Shown: positions 36,401 to 43,974, numbered from the stretch's first letter. The stretch is 64,000 nt of DNA from Rhizobium ecuadorense (GCF_001187535.1 NZ_LFIO01000020.1:1-64000); one strand, 5' to 3'. Notes: generated by a model from the letters alone, not told the origin. Numbers and translations: made by a program.

Positions 36401-37494
36401 ATGACGAAAGGGGCATTCTTGTCTTCAGCGACGCCGGCGGAACCGGCAGATCCTACCACGCGGATCTTGCCGCCAAAAATCAGCGCCTGCGTCTTCACAA
36501 CCTTCTGGAAGCGGGCTGGCGCGCCGATGTGGCGATCCAGGGGCTTGGGCGCAGTCATCGCACCAACCAGAAACAGCCACCGCGGTTTCGGATGATCGCT
36601 ACCAACGTCAAGGCGGAGCGGCGCTTCCTCTCGACGATTGCCCGGCGTCTCGACACGCTAGGCGCCATCACCCGCGGTCAGCGCCAGACCGGCGGGCAGG
36701 GCATGTTCCGGTCCGAGGATAATCTCGAATCGCAATATGCTCGCGACGCGCTGCGGCAATTCTACGGACTGCTGCACGCCGGCAGGATCGAAGGCTGCTC
36801 GCTCGACAAGTTCGAAAGCATCACCGGCCTGTCGCTGACATCGGAGGAAGGCGGATTGAAGGATCAGCTGCCGCCGATTCAGACCTTCCTCAACCGCATG
36901 CTGGCACTGACGATCGTCATGCAGAACGTGTTGTTCGAGGCCTTCGAGCAGCTGCTGGCCGCTCGTATCGAAGGGGCGATTGCAGCCGGCATTTATGACA
37001 AGGGGCTTGAGACGATCACCGCCGACAGCATGACGCTCACCGAGCGCCGGCTGATCTATACGCATCCGGTCACCGGCGCGCAGTCGCACCTGCTCACGAT
37101 CGAACGGCGGGATCGCAATACGCCACTGCAGCTCCATGATATTCGGAGTCTTGTGCAGCAGGATCCGCGCGCGAAGCTGATGATCAACGGCAAGTCGGCC
37201 CGGCCGGCCGTGATGATCCCGACCCGCTCGATCATGCTGGACGACGGCTCCGTTCAGCCGCGCGTGTCGCTGATCCGGCCGATGGACGAGCTACGCTTCG
37301 AAGTCCGTCAGCTCGAAGAGACGAGTTGGGAAGAAGTCGGTGAAAAGGTCTTCGTAGATGCCTGGGAGGCCGAAGTCGCGGCAGTGCCGGAATTTTCGAC
37401 GTCGACAATGCATATCGTCGTGCGGGTTGTTGCTGCCCATCTGGAAATTGCTGCCGCAGGATTTCTGCCGGGTGCGGCGTCTGCAGACGGATGA
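33475..37494 (+). CDS. Methyltransferase/strawberry-notch helicase fusion (C-terminus frameshifted)
   Basis: From ATG 33475 (MNIIAHHQTVSTSPRPDIKA; GGAG box) 1339 codons are read. An N-terminal adenine-methyltransferase-like domain has LEPSAGTGLLAIFAKLAHAR and VVLMNPPFSAG (NPPF near 212). Then comes a superfamily-2 helicase of strawberry-notch type: GDGTGAGKGRQAAG (Walker A near 512), VIVFDEGHAMANA (near 620), YVSATGATDVESLGYAERL, and DAGGTGRSYHADLAAKNQR with QGLGRSHRTNQKQ near 985-1025. The plan resembles phage P1 DarB, which protects incoming DNA from restriction. At about 37411-37425 the frame shifts and the protein ends in an unrelated tail; the true C-terminus continues in the next frame to 37861. 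Confidence 0.88.
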   Translation: MNIIAHHQTVSTSPRPDIKAGAEALIVAAGRITSLLERGKVLATGNLRQIMTEVYGGSDAEGLWLWKQAYEATEIAQVLFLRKFHAIVSGHHSPQSTLAMLTKAVRLLPTHSRRSEESQALQQFSTPIPLAFVASRAAGITSADVVLEPSAGTGLLAIFAKLAHARLALNEYAAVRCSLLAQLFPRVPVSQYDGAHIDDYLDRRIQPTVVLMNPPFSAGVHVEGRVTDAAWRHLASAFARLAPGGRLVAITGASLSPESSAWRDAFVRLQGQGSVLFTAAIGGSIYARHGTTTETRLIVIDKIPARDPSKLMTSRGTAHDLETLLTWIGGLPTRPSVTTPNSSGALRSGILGADTMRPAASATSHRPAVGGQAGPAATVRPIPVDGGIELSYELRDAQPKDETNAADGIYEAYRLQSIHIPNAKPHPDRLVESVAMASVAPPKPSYRPHLPERVVTGGDLSNAQLESVIYAGEAHSGYLAGHWSLDASFDNLKAVASDAEHAVRFRRGWFLGDGTGAGKGRQAAGIILDNWLKGRRRHVWISKSDKLIEDAQRDWSALGQEKLLVTPLSRFRQGKPVKLDEGILFTTFATLRTDEREGKRSRVQQIVQWLGADFDGVIVFDEGHAMANAAGGKTERGDKAASQQGRAGLRLQRALPDARVVYVSATGATDVESLGYAERLGLWGSSDFPFPTRSEFIAAIEDGGVAAMEVLARDLKAMGLYASRSLSFEGVEYEILEHELTEEQVRIYDAYAEAFQVIHNHLDAAMEASGITGKTGTLNKNAKAAARSAFESSKQRFFNHLLTSMKTPALLKATAADLDDGHAAIVQLVSTGAALTERRLAQIPTEEWSDLQVDVTPREYVIDYLMHSFPVQLFEEFSDADGNLSSRPVHDVDGNPVICREAERRRDELIETLGSLPAIPTALDQIVQHFGISKVAEITGRSRRIIRREDSSSIARYAVQNRPGSANLDEARAFMDDERGILVFSDAGGTGRSYHADLAAKNQRLRLHNLLEAGWRADVAIQGLGRSHRTNQKQPPRFRMIATNVKAERRFLSTIARRLDTLGAITRGQRQTGGQGMFRSEDNLESQYARDALRQFYGLLHAGRIEGCSLDKFESITGLSLTSEEGGLKDQLPPIQTFLNRMLALTIVMQNVLFEAFEQLLAARIEGAIAAGIYDKGLETITADSMTLTERRLIYTHPVTGAQSHLLTIERRDRNTPLQLHDIRSLVQQDPRAKLMINGKSARPAVMIPTRSIMLDDGSVQPRVSLIRPMDELRFEVRQLEETSWEEVGEKVFVDAWEAEVAAVPEFSTSTMHIVVRVVAAHLEIAAAGFLPGAASADG

Positions 37495-37861
37495 CGGCGA
37501 ACGGATCGTCGGCCGTGTCATCGCTCCGGATCAGCTCGCCGGGCTTTGCCGCAACTTCGGGATCGACCAGGCCACACTGATCGCGCCGGACCAGGCCTGG
37601 GCATCGCTGGTCGACGGATCCTCGATCATCGGGCTCGCCGGCGACATGACGCTGCGGCGGGCGCGTGTCATGAACGACTACCGCGTCGAACTGACTGGCT
37701 TTACCGACGGCATGCGCGACTGGCTGCGGTCGATCGGCCTGTTCTCCGAGATGATCAACTGGAAGCTGCGCATCTTCGTGCCTGTCACAGACCAAGGGCC
37801 GGAGATCCTGTCGAGGCTGATGCAGCGTCATCGCCTCGTCGACATTGTGCGCCGGTCGTGA
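37426..37861 (+). pseudogene. Displaced C-terminal part of the strawberry-notch protein
   Basis: One frame over from the helicase gene, the plus strand reads CGLLLPIWKLLPQDFCRVRR then LQTDDGERIVGRVIAP and on to MQRHRLVDIVRRS. GLLLPIWK...RLQTDDGERIVGR is the expected C-terminal signature of rhizobial strawberry-notch proteins. A single extra base near TCGTCGTGCGGG accounts for the break. The restored stop at 37861 lies 12 nt before the Toprim start, the spacing expected in an operon. Confidence 0.78.
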
Positions 37862-37873
37862 TGGAGGTCTGTC

Positions 37874-38908
37874 ATGCTGTCCGCCGCCGATCTGGCGGGC
37901 CGTCTCGCGGAAAACGCGGAGGGGGTCTGCCGCCACTATCTCTCCGCCGGTCGCCGGGCCGGCAACTACTGGCTTGTCGGCGATGTCGGCAACAACAAGG
38001 GCCAGTCGCTCTACGTGCATCTGGTCGGTCCACGGGCCGGCAGGTGGACCGATGCGGCGACCGGGCAGTTCGGTGATCTGCTCGATCTTGTCCGTGAGAC
38101 CTGTGGCCTCGTCGATTTTCGCGACGTCGCGGAGGAGGCCCGGCATTTCCTGAGCCTGCCGCAACCCGAGCCTGTGTCGTCTAGTAGAGCTTACAGCGTT
38201 GACAATCGGCCTCTCGATAGGCCAGCCGCGGAACGGGCGCGCCGCCTGTTTCGGATGACCGTACCGCTGGCCCTCACTTTAGCAGACGCATACTTGCGCG
38301 AGCGCGGCATCCTGCGGGCATCCGCGCATACAGCGCTCCGCTTCCATCCGTCCTGCTACTACCGTGATCTCGTCATCGGCCGGACGACAAGCTTTCCGGC
38401 ACTGATCGCAGCCGTCACCGATGCGGCCGGAGCGATTACCGGCGTCCACCGCACCTGGCTCGATGCGGATGGCGACGGCAAGGCCAGGGTAGACGATCCC
38501 CGCCGTGCGCTCGGCGGCCTGCTCGGCAATGCGGTCCGCTTCGGCTTTCCGATCAACGATCCTGTGCCGGTCCTGGCGGCGGGCGAGGGGCTCGAAACCA
38601 TGCTGTCGCTCTCGCATGTGATGCCCGCCATGCCGATGGTCGCCGCCCTGACGGCCAATCACCTCGCGGCCTTCAACTTCCCTCCCGGATGCCGCCGCAT
38701 CTATATCGCCGCCGACGCGGATGCGGCCGGCCGCCACGGGATCGAGGGACTGAGCCGCAGGGCACAGGGATGCGGGATCCTGCCGCTGGTGCTGTCGCCG
38801 CAACTCGGTGACTTTAACGAGGATCTGCGCTGGCTGGGTCCCGACCGGCTGACCGCAAGCCTCAGGGCTCAACTCACTCCGGAAGATGCGACGGTCTTCC
38901 TGCCCTGA
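37874..38908 (+). CDS. Toprim-domain protein (DUF7146, plasmid primase-like)
   Basis: The 344-residue protein (MLSAADLAGRLAENAEGVCR; GGAGG box) has an N-terminal DUF7146-type region (HYLSAGRRAGNYWLVGDVG; RWTDAATGQFGDLLDLVRE) and a C-terminal Toprim domain: AAGEGLETMLSLSHVMP with the catalytic glutamate, then RRIYIAADADAAGRHGIEG with the DxD metal site. Toprim domains of this form are found in plasmid primases and phage DNA-handling proteins. It has no zinc finger. It follows the helicase directly and may prime or repair the transferred strand. Confidence 0.88.
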   Translation: MLSAADLAGRLAENAEGVCRHYLSAGRRAGNYWLVGDVGNNKGQSLYVHLVGPRAGRWTDAATGQFGDLLDLVRETCGLVDFRDVAEEARHFLSLPQPEPVSSSRAYSVDNRPLDRPAAERARRLFRMTVPLALTLADAYLRERGILRASAHTALRFHPSCYYRDLVIGRTTSFPALIAAVTDAAGAITGVHRTWLDADGDGKARVDDPRRALGGLLGNAVRFGFPINDPVPVLAAGEGLETMLSLSHVMPAMPMVAALTANHLAAFNFPPGCRRIYIAADADAAGRHGIEGLSRRAQGCGILPLVLSPQLGDFNEDLRWLGPDRLTASLRAQLTPEDATVFLP

Positions 38909-39281
38909 TGAGGCTGTCGGAAGGGGCAGGCGGGATTGCTGCGGCGTGGGCGATGGACGGTCCACGGAGCCTGGCTCCCGTGTGGGCGCCCGCCCGCGGG
39001 CCTGCCGAGAGGCGACCCTTACCACGCGGGCCTCCGGGCCTTCAGCGGCTCAGTCGGGTTTTTTCCCCTGCCGGGCCATTTTATGCATCGGCTCTTCCGA
39101 AAACCGGTTCCCGCTTTTCGCCGATGCGATGGCCCGCCATTCCTCGCGGACCAAGAAACCCTTCTTCCGCCGCCCGGCGCTTCGCTGGGCCGCTTCGCTC
39201 CGCTTGCGGTTCCGGCCTCGGCCCGCGTGACCGGGTTCACCGTCAGGCCGCGAGAGGCGCGGCCCATGAACGGAGACCACC
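38909..39281. other. GC-rich leader with nested hairpin before the DUF2493 gene
   Basis: 373 bp without a gene. A nested inverted repeat lies at 39072-39136: CGGGCCA (39072-39078) with TGGCCCG (39130-39136) outside, and GCATCGGC (39085-39092) with GCCGATGC (39120-39127) inside. Other GC-rich short repeats fill the rest. The layout resembles the leaders before the genes at 41397, 42849 and 43975. Confidence 0.6.
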
Positions 39282-40223
39282 ATGGACCTGATCCTTCACC
39301 CCGACGACGGCATCGAGCGCCACCGTGCATCCTCCCCGACCGATCGCTTCATCTACGAGATGCAGATCTTCGGCTATCGTCCCTTCCAGGACGAGCCCGA
39401 TCCGCGGCCATTGCCGGAAGAGCCACAGGTCCAGTCATCGATCACCGCGATCTTCGGTGCCTTCGCCGAGATGCTCGGTGACACCCGCCTGGAGCCCGAC
39501 CTCGAAGACTTGTTCTGGTCGATCCCCAATCTCTTCCATCGCGCCGGCGAGCGCATCCAGCGCGAGCTCGCCCGCAACGAAGAAGCGCAGCGCACCGGTC
39601 AGGGTGAGCAGGACGGCTCGGAGGTGAAGAGTGTTGAACTCGAACGCCTCATCGCCGAAGGCATCACACTCCTGGAGCGCCGCAACGCCTTCGAGTTCAT
39701 GCGCGACTACGCGGCCGACCTGTTCGAGGCGCAGACCGGTTCGTCCTGGCGGCCACGCACCGGCTCGAAGGTTAACCACGCCAATATGACGGCGGCGATG
39801 ATCGACTCCAGAGATTTCCTCTCCGCTCGGCGCCGCGCCGAGACCGAGGTGCTGATCCCGGCTGGCACCAAGATCGCGTTCTCCGGCGGCATGGACTATA
39901 ACGATCACGAGCGGATCTGGGCCAGGCTCGATCAGGTGCGTGCCAAGCACCCGGACATGGTGCTGCTGCACGGCGGCTCGCCGAAAGGCGCCGAACGTAT
40001 CGCCGCCTGCTGGGCTGAAGCCCGCAAGGTGACGCAGATCACCTTCAAGCCAAACTGGACCAGGCACGCCAAGGCCGCACCGTTCCGGCGCAATGACGAG
40101 ATGCTCTCTGTCATGCCCGCGGGGCTAATGGTCTTTCCCGGAAACGGCATCACGGACAATCTCGTCGACAAGGCACGTCGCCTAGGCATCGCGGTTTGGC
40201 AGGCTTCAGGAGAGGGCGCATGA
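39282..40223 (+). CDS. DUF2493 (SLOG-like) protein
   Basis: The 313-residue protein starts MDLILHPDDGIERHRASSPT (GGAGA box). Its first 180 residues are helical and charged. The C-terminal DUF2493 domain begins at about 190: GTKIAFSGGMDYNDHERIWA, MVLLHGGSPKGAERIAACWA, VTQITFKPNWTRHAKAAPFR, RNDEMLSVMPAGLMVFPGNG. This Rossmann-like fold belongs to the SLOG/DprA-related group thought to bind nucleotides or nucleic acid. The family is very common on rhizobial plasmids in this gene neighbourhood; its role is unknown. Confidence 0.88.
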   Translation: MDLILHPDDGIERHRASSPTDRFIYEMQIFGYRPFQDEPDPRPLPEEPQVQSSITAIFGAFAEMLGDTRLEPDLEDLFWSIPNLFHRAGERIQRELARNEEAQRTGQGEQDGSEVKSVELERLIAEGITLLERRNAFEFMRDYAADLFEAQTGSSWRPRTGSKVNHANMTAAMIDSRDFLSARRRAETEVLIPAGTKIAFSGGMDYNDHERIWARLDQVRAKHPDMVLLHGGSPKGAERIAACWAEARKVTQITFKPNWTRHAKAAPFRRNDEMLSVMPAGLMVFPGNGITDNLVDKARRLGIAVWQASGEGA

Positions 40224-40284
40224 GCGCCGTTTTCCTGAAAACATGGAAATGATGGAAAACATGGAAAAATGTATTATATGGAGA

Positions 40285-40510
40285 CCGTACCGGAGACTGT
40301 ATCCATGAAGCAGTTCACGACAGGCGGAGCCGCGAGCCGGTGATGCTCACCCGGCACAAGAAGCCGGGTTTCGTGCTGATGAGCTACGAGCACTATGAGC
40401 GCATGCGCACGGGCGGCGACCCCCGCCGTGCCTATCATATTTCGGAGATGCCCGACGAGCATGCAGCACTGTTCGACGAGGCGATCGATCGGCTGGCGCG
40501 CGGCGAAGGG
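40285..40510 (+). pseudogene. Phd/YefM-type antitoxin remnant
   Basis: Near the start METVPETVSMKQFTT is read in one frame, after which the expected continuation (REPVMLTRHKKPGFVLMSYE then HYERM) appears in another, beginning at about 40322. The second half (HISEMPDEHAALFDEAIDRL) is intact antitoxin C-terminus. The frameshift removes the DNA-binding N-terminus, although an ATG at 40340 could express the tail. Upstream, GAAAACATGGAAA occurs twice (40237-40249 and 40255-40267), which may be an operator. Confidence 0.6.
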
Positions 40511-40511
40511 A

Positions 40512-40797
40512 CGGCAATACCCATCTGGCGCTTCTCGCTATCACCACCCAACCGCCGCAGGCTGACCGGATCGGTCTGGAGATCCCCGAAATCGAGCGCA
40601 AGCGTGCGGGCTTAAGTGATCTGAAGCAGTGCTGGATTATGGCCGACGAGTACAATTACGATATCGTCGAACGCGCCTGGTACATCGAGCCCGATCAGGA
40701 CATCCTCGGCCGCTTCAGCAAATCCTTCATGGTGAAGATCGCCAGACTGTTTGCCGACGCACGCGGACGAACCGGTCGGGTCAACCGGCTCGATTGA
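40512..40797 (+). pseudogene. 5'-truncated PemK-like toxin remnant
   Basis: In the frame next to the antitoxin tail, the plus strand reads NTHLALLAITTQPPQADRIG, then LEIPEIERKRAGLSD, CWIMADEYNYDIVERAWYIE and GRFSKSFMVKIARLF to a TGA at 40795-40797. This is the second half of a PemK/MazF-like growth inhibitor of a type frequent on rhizobial plasmids. The start of the toxin gene is missing: antitoxin and toxin are fused by a deletion. An ATG at 40639 could give only 52 residues. Confidence 0.6.
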
Positions 40798-41396
40798 GAC
40801 TTGCCGCGGCTTCAGGCCGCTTCTTCCCTCTTGATCCCCGTCGCGTCGTCGCAGTGGCGGATCCCCGGCGCTATCGAATCGATGCAGCCACGATTGCGTA
40901 GTCGGCCGGCCGTCGCGGGCTCTTCTCGATCGATCTTGATGCCGAGCCACCGCTGCACACCAGGACGACAATCCCTCAAATCACGTCTGTCACGCGTTTC
41001 CCCTCCGCAGAACTGCAGTTGCGTCGGGAGAGGCCGACAATTCGAGTGTCAGGCCCTGAAGCCACGTCGTTGATGATGAGGCTGGGATCAGAACGGTGCT
41101 GATCTATCGCGTCGCGAGTGGTTGACGGCCACCGTCCGTTGACCCCGAACTCCAGCGACGCATGTCACGAGCGCGGCTCTTGAATGGTCCGCAAAGGGCA
41201 GCCACGGCGAGGTCTCCTGCCGACGTCGCAATCAAGGACCATTCCCGTTCTTCATGTCGCCTTTCTAAGGGACCGGCCGCCATCAGCGTCAACCCGCAAG
41301 GGGTTTCCCTTCGCTCCGCTGCGGTGACGCCTGCGGCGCGGTCCCTTCTTCGGGCGCCATCGGGAATGGTCCCGATGCAACGAAGGAGACAGTCCC
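40798..41396. other. Leader with large nested hairpin before the DUF736 gene
   Basis: 599 bp without a supported gene. The last part contains the nested inverted repeats at 41236-41372, listed separately. Nothing else was recognised. Confidence 0.5.
41236..41372. repeat. Nested inverted repeats upstream of DUF736
   Basis: Three nested pairs share one centre: GGACCATTCCCG (41236-41247) with CGGGAATGGTCC (41361-41372); AAGGGACCG (41267-41275) with CGGTCCCTT (41339-41347); and a GCGTCA/TGACGC pair inside. As single-stranded DNA or RNA this folds into a long branched hairpin ending 24 bp before the DUF736 ATG. Confidence 0.75.
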
Positions 41397-41720
41397 ATGG
41401 CTACCACGATCGCAACCCTCACCGAAAAGACCGACGGCACGCTCGAAGGCGTCTTCGCCACCATCCGGGTCAACGCCCCGATCGCCCTCGTCCCGAACGC
41501 CAGCAAGGCGAGCGAAGAGGCGCCGGACTATCGCATCATCCACCGCAAGACCGGCTTTGAGATCGGCGCAGGCTGGAACCGCATCTCTCGCCAGACCGGC
41601 GAAGAGTACATCTCCACGAAAATCGAAGCACCAGAGATCGGCGTGATCTTCGGCAACGTCGCCCCGGCCCCCGGTGGCGAGCCCGGCAAGAAGGTCATCC
41701 TCTGGAACAGCCCGGCCTGA
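41397..41720 (+). CDS. DUF736 protein
   Basis: A 107-residue protein (MATTIATLTEKTDGTLEGVF; APDYRIIHRKTGFEIGAGWN; EYISTKIEAPEIGVIFGNVA) of the DUF736 family, a small beta-rich protein present on nearly every rhizobial conjugative plasmid and in integrative elements. Its function is unknown. ACGAAGGAGACAGTCCC before the ATG is a strong ribosome binding site. The preceding hairpin region suggests control at the level of transcript or DNA structure. Confidence 0.92.
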   Translation: MATTIATLTEKTDGTLEGVFATIRVNAPIALVPNASKASEEAPDYRIIHRKTGFEIGAGWNRISRQTGEEYISTKIEAPEIGVIFGNVAPAPGGEPGKKVILWNSPA

Positions 41721-41776
41721 ACCGCATCGCCGGCCCCGCAGACGGGGCCGGCGTCCCCCTTTCAACGGAGGCCGCC

Positions 41777-42109
41777 ATGAGCCGCTACACAATAACCGTC
41801 ACCAGGACCGCATCCCGCGACTACGATCCGGATGCCATTATCGGCTACGACCGCCCGCTTCAGACGTTCTTCCTCCAGGCTTTTCCGGACGCCGGTGGCG
41901 ACGATCTTGAACTCTGGCTGGGTACGGATTTCCGGGCGTTCGAAACACTGTCGCAACTGCGTGCCGCAGCAATCGCGCTCGGTTTCGACTTCATACCCTT
42001 GGCATCCGGCATTCTTCACAAGCTGCTGGACGACCATGCTCGCGAAGCCCATCAGGCGTTCAGCGACTCGATCATCCAGGATGTTCTCAACGGGACAGCC
42101 GCCCGCTGA
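41777..42109 (+). CDS. Orphan plasmid protein
   Basis: The 110-residue protein (MSRYTITVTRTASRDYDPDA; PLQTFFLQAFPDAGGDDLEL; LWLGTDFRAFETLSQLRAAA) has natural composition and a strong GGAGG box (CAACGGAGGCCGCC). I do not know the family. It follows DUF736 by 56 bp on the same strand, shares its transcript, and ends before the terminator at 42126. Confidence 0.75.
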   Translation: MSRYTITVTRTASRDYDPDAIIGYDRPLQTFFLQAFPDAGGDDLELWLGTDFRAFETLSQLRAAAIALGFDFIPLASGILHKLLDDHAREAHQAFSDSIIQDVLNGTAAR

Positions 42110-42125
42110 CGCAAACCCAAAACGA

Positions 42126-42158
42126 AAATAGCCCGGCACGGCGCCGGGCTATTTTTTT
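42126..42158. terminator. Strong terminator between orphan gene and HU gene
   Basis: AAATAGCCCGGC (42126-42137) pairs with GCCGGGCTATTT (42143-42154) around a 5-nt loop and is followed by more T. With its A-run upstream it can serve both the plus-strand operon and the minus-strand HU gene. Confidence 0.88.
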
Positions 42159-42171
42159 ATTGCTGGCAAGA

Positions 42172-42450
42172 TTACTTGTTCAGCGCATCCTTCAGCGCCT
42201 TGGCTGGCGTAAAAGCTAGCTTCTTGGCGGCGGCAACCTTAATGGTCGCACCGGTCGCAGGGTTGCGTGCCTCACGCTCCGGTGTCGCCTTCACCTTGAA
42301 CTTGCCGAAGCCAGGCAGCGACGTCTCGTTGCCGGCAACCGCAGCCTCGGTAATGGAGGCGATCACCGCCTCGACGATGGCTTTGCCCTGCACTTTGGTC
42401 AGGCCGTGCTCGCCTGCAATCTTGTCGGCAATTTCGTTGGTCGTGGTCAT
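42172..42450 (-). CDS. HU-family DNA-binding protein
   Basis: The 92-residue protein (MTTTNEIADKIAGEHGLTKV) has the HU/IHF fold signatures: helices QGKAIVEAVIASITEAAVAG, the beta-arm SLPGFGKFKVKATPEREARN then PATGATIKVAAAKKLAFTP, and the last helix AKALKDALNK. HU bends and protects DNA; plasmid copies often support transfer or silence genes. It is the only minus-strand gene between 29.5 and 43.2 kb. Confidence 0.95.
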   Translation of the reverse strand: MTTTNEIADKIAGEHGLTKVQGKAIVEAVIASITEAAVAGNETSLPGFGKFKVKATPEREARNPATGATIKVAAAKKLAFTPAKALKDALNK

Positions 42451-42848
42451 TTTCGTCTCCGCATCGTTTCAGATGCAGAATCCCTGCCATTACCGACCCG
42501 AGCTGTCATCGACACGCTGCGGCAAATGCGCGGAAAGCCCCGGATCTCCACAGTTATTCACTGATCACCTGTTAGTAACCCGAAGACGGGCATCGAGCCC
42601 GTCCTCGCGTTCGGGTGCGATACGGAGAGGAGAATGTCTGCTCAGTCCGTCCGAAGATGCCATGGCGCCATGCCGGCCTCAAGGACGAGCGGTACCCCCA
42701 ATTTTGCCTCCGCTCCGGTTCCCTGCGCTCCGACAAAATCGGCACCCCCACTCGCCGCCGCTGGCGGTCGCGTTCCGCGATCCCTGACCCCGCCACGCCC
42801 CCATGACCGCGCGCGTCGTCTTTCACAAACGTCAAGGAGACGACGACG
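42451..42848. other. Leader region with repeated hairpin element, copy 1
   Basis: 398 bp between the divergent HU gene and the 54-residue ORF. It contains a 12-bp palindrome CATGGCGCCATG (42661-42672) and the first copy of a hairpin element at 42676-42791. Confidence 0.6.
42676..42791 (+). repeat. Leader hairpin repeat, copy 1
   Basis: ATTTTG (42701-42706) pairs with CAAAAT (42734-42739). Then follows a 37-bp core (42755-42791) identical to 43886-43922, which itself contains two mini-hairpins (CCGCC-gct-GGCGG and TCGCG-ttc-CGCGA). It precedes the small ORF at 42849. Confidence 0.8.
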
Positions 42849-43013
42849 ATGCTTCTGGAACAACACATCGAAGAGCTTTGCCTCGAACTGCGCGAAGCAA
42901 TCGGCCCGGTAGAGCGCCGCGAGATCGAAATCGAACTGGAGCTGACTCGCGCCGAGCTGGCCGTGATCACCGCGGAGCAGGAGGGCGCACTCGACGCCGA
43001 GCCACCCTTCTGA
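42849..43013 (+). CDS. Small 54-residue orphan protein
   Basis: A short gene: ATG 42849 to TGA 43013, with a good AAGGAG box (GTCAAGGAGACGACGACG). The product starts MLLEQHIEELCLELREAIGP and ends in an acidic tail EGALDAEPPF. It is almost entirely one amphipathic, strongly charged helix (EIEIELELTRAELAVITAEQ), so a coiled coil or small regulatory partner is likely. The function is unknown. It is preceded by hairpin leader copy 1. Confidence 0.7.
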   Translation: MLLEQHIEELCLELREAIGPVERREIEIELELTRAELAVITAEQEGALDAEPPF

Positions 43014-43213
43014 GGGTGGCTTTTGCCATGTCGCCTGGCCTGTCGCGCCGGATCGACCGGCGCTTCAGGCCCGAAACTTCGCCTCGCCATCGGGACCTGT
43101 CAGAACCTGCGGTGGTTTCTACGTGGGTCGGAAGCGCTCAGACACTCCGCCTCTGTTTCGATCCCATGCTATCGACATGAGGATGGCATCCGCCTCTACG
43201 GCGCGCTCCTTCG

Positions 43214-43489
43214 CTATCGATTACCCGCTGTATCTTGCCGGATATGCGGTTTCGGCCTGTATCCGCGCGACCGTCTCCTTCGCAGAAGCTGAAGGAACAG
43301 CCTGACCGCCTCTTCCTCCCGCGCGAAATGATGCTCTCGCCTTTGGCCGGTGGCGCCGATGCGACCCCATCGGCGGATGAGACAGGCCTCGCCGAACAAG
43401 TTGGGCTCGATTGACATGGCATAGTAGCGGGCCATGTTTTTTTCGGCGTCGATGCGTTCGACATATAGCTGGTAGCGTTGCGCAATCAT
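43214..43489 (-). CDS. WGR-domain protein
   Basis: From ATG 43489 (MIAQRYQLYVERIDAEKNMA) the 91-residue protein is a single WGR domain: RYYAMSIEPNLFGEACLIRR followed by WGRIGATGQRREHHFARE and a basic C-terminus. WGR domains occur in PARP enzymes and in short stand-alone rhizobial plasmid proteins and probably bind nucleic acid. The longer open frame to 43561 adds only low-quality sequence. Confidence 0.88.
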   Translation of the reverse strand: MIAQRYQLYVERIDAEKNMARYYAMSIEPNLFGEACLIRRWGRIGATGQRREHHFAREEEAVRLFLQLLRRRRSRGYRPKPHIRQDTAGNR

Positions 43490-43974
43490 GACACGGAGAA
43501 TCGGGCAAGGCGGACTCGGCGTCCAATGACATATTTGAATCGGTCGGCTCGACTGATTCATGCTGGTGATGGGTTATCCCCGGATGATCCGGGCGAGCCG
43601 CCTGTGGCGGACGGTGCTATTCGCCGTCGCTCACGGAGCCCGCAAGCGGTCTCCGCCCGTTCGGGTTACGCCCCTCTCGCGGCTTCCGCATCGGCGACAA
43701 CGGCCGAGGATAGCGTGCATAGCCGGCTGAACGCCGGATACGGACACGGCGCCTGGGGCGCCGTGGTCTATCTCTCTCTGACGTCCCATTGTGCACCCGC
43801 CACTCCGGCGTCAAGGACTGCGCGGCCCCTCCAATTTTCAGCCGTCGGCTGTCGGCCGGCGTCAGAAAATCGGTTCCTCCGCTTACCGCCGCTGGCGGTC
43901 GCGTTCCGCGATCCCTGACCCCTCGCGGCTACGGTGCGGCCTCCTTTCGTCAGAGACAGAAAGGAGACAATACG
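43490..43974. other. Leader region with repeated hairpin element, copy 2
   Basis: 485 bp between the divergent WGR gene and the orphan gene at 43975. It holds copy 2 of the hairpin element (43807-43922). Open frames in it overlap the repeat and have no family signature. Confidence 0.6.
43807..43922 (+). repeat. Leader hairpin repeat, copy 2
   Basis: Same layout as 42676-42791: ATTTTC (43834-43839) pairs with GAAAAT (43865-43870), followed by the identical 37-bp core at 43886-43922. It ends 53 bp before the next ATG. Confidence 0.8.

Noticed and set aside
35398-36558. 386-codon minus-strand open frame
   Set aside because: Antisense of the strawberry-notch helicase; no domain.
43478-43918. 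146-codon plus-strand open frame
   Set aside because: Overlaps the WGR gene start and hairpin leader copy 2; translation is low-complexity.
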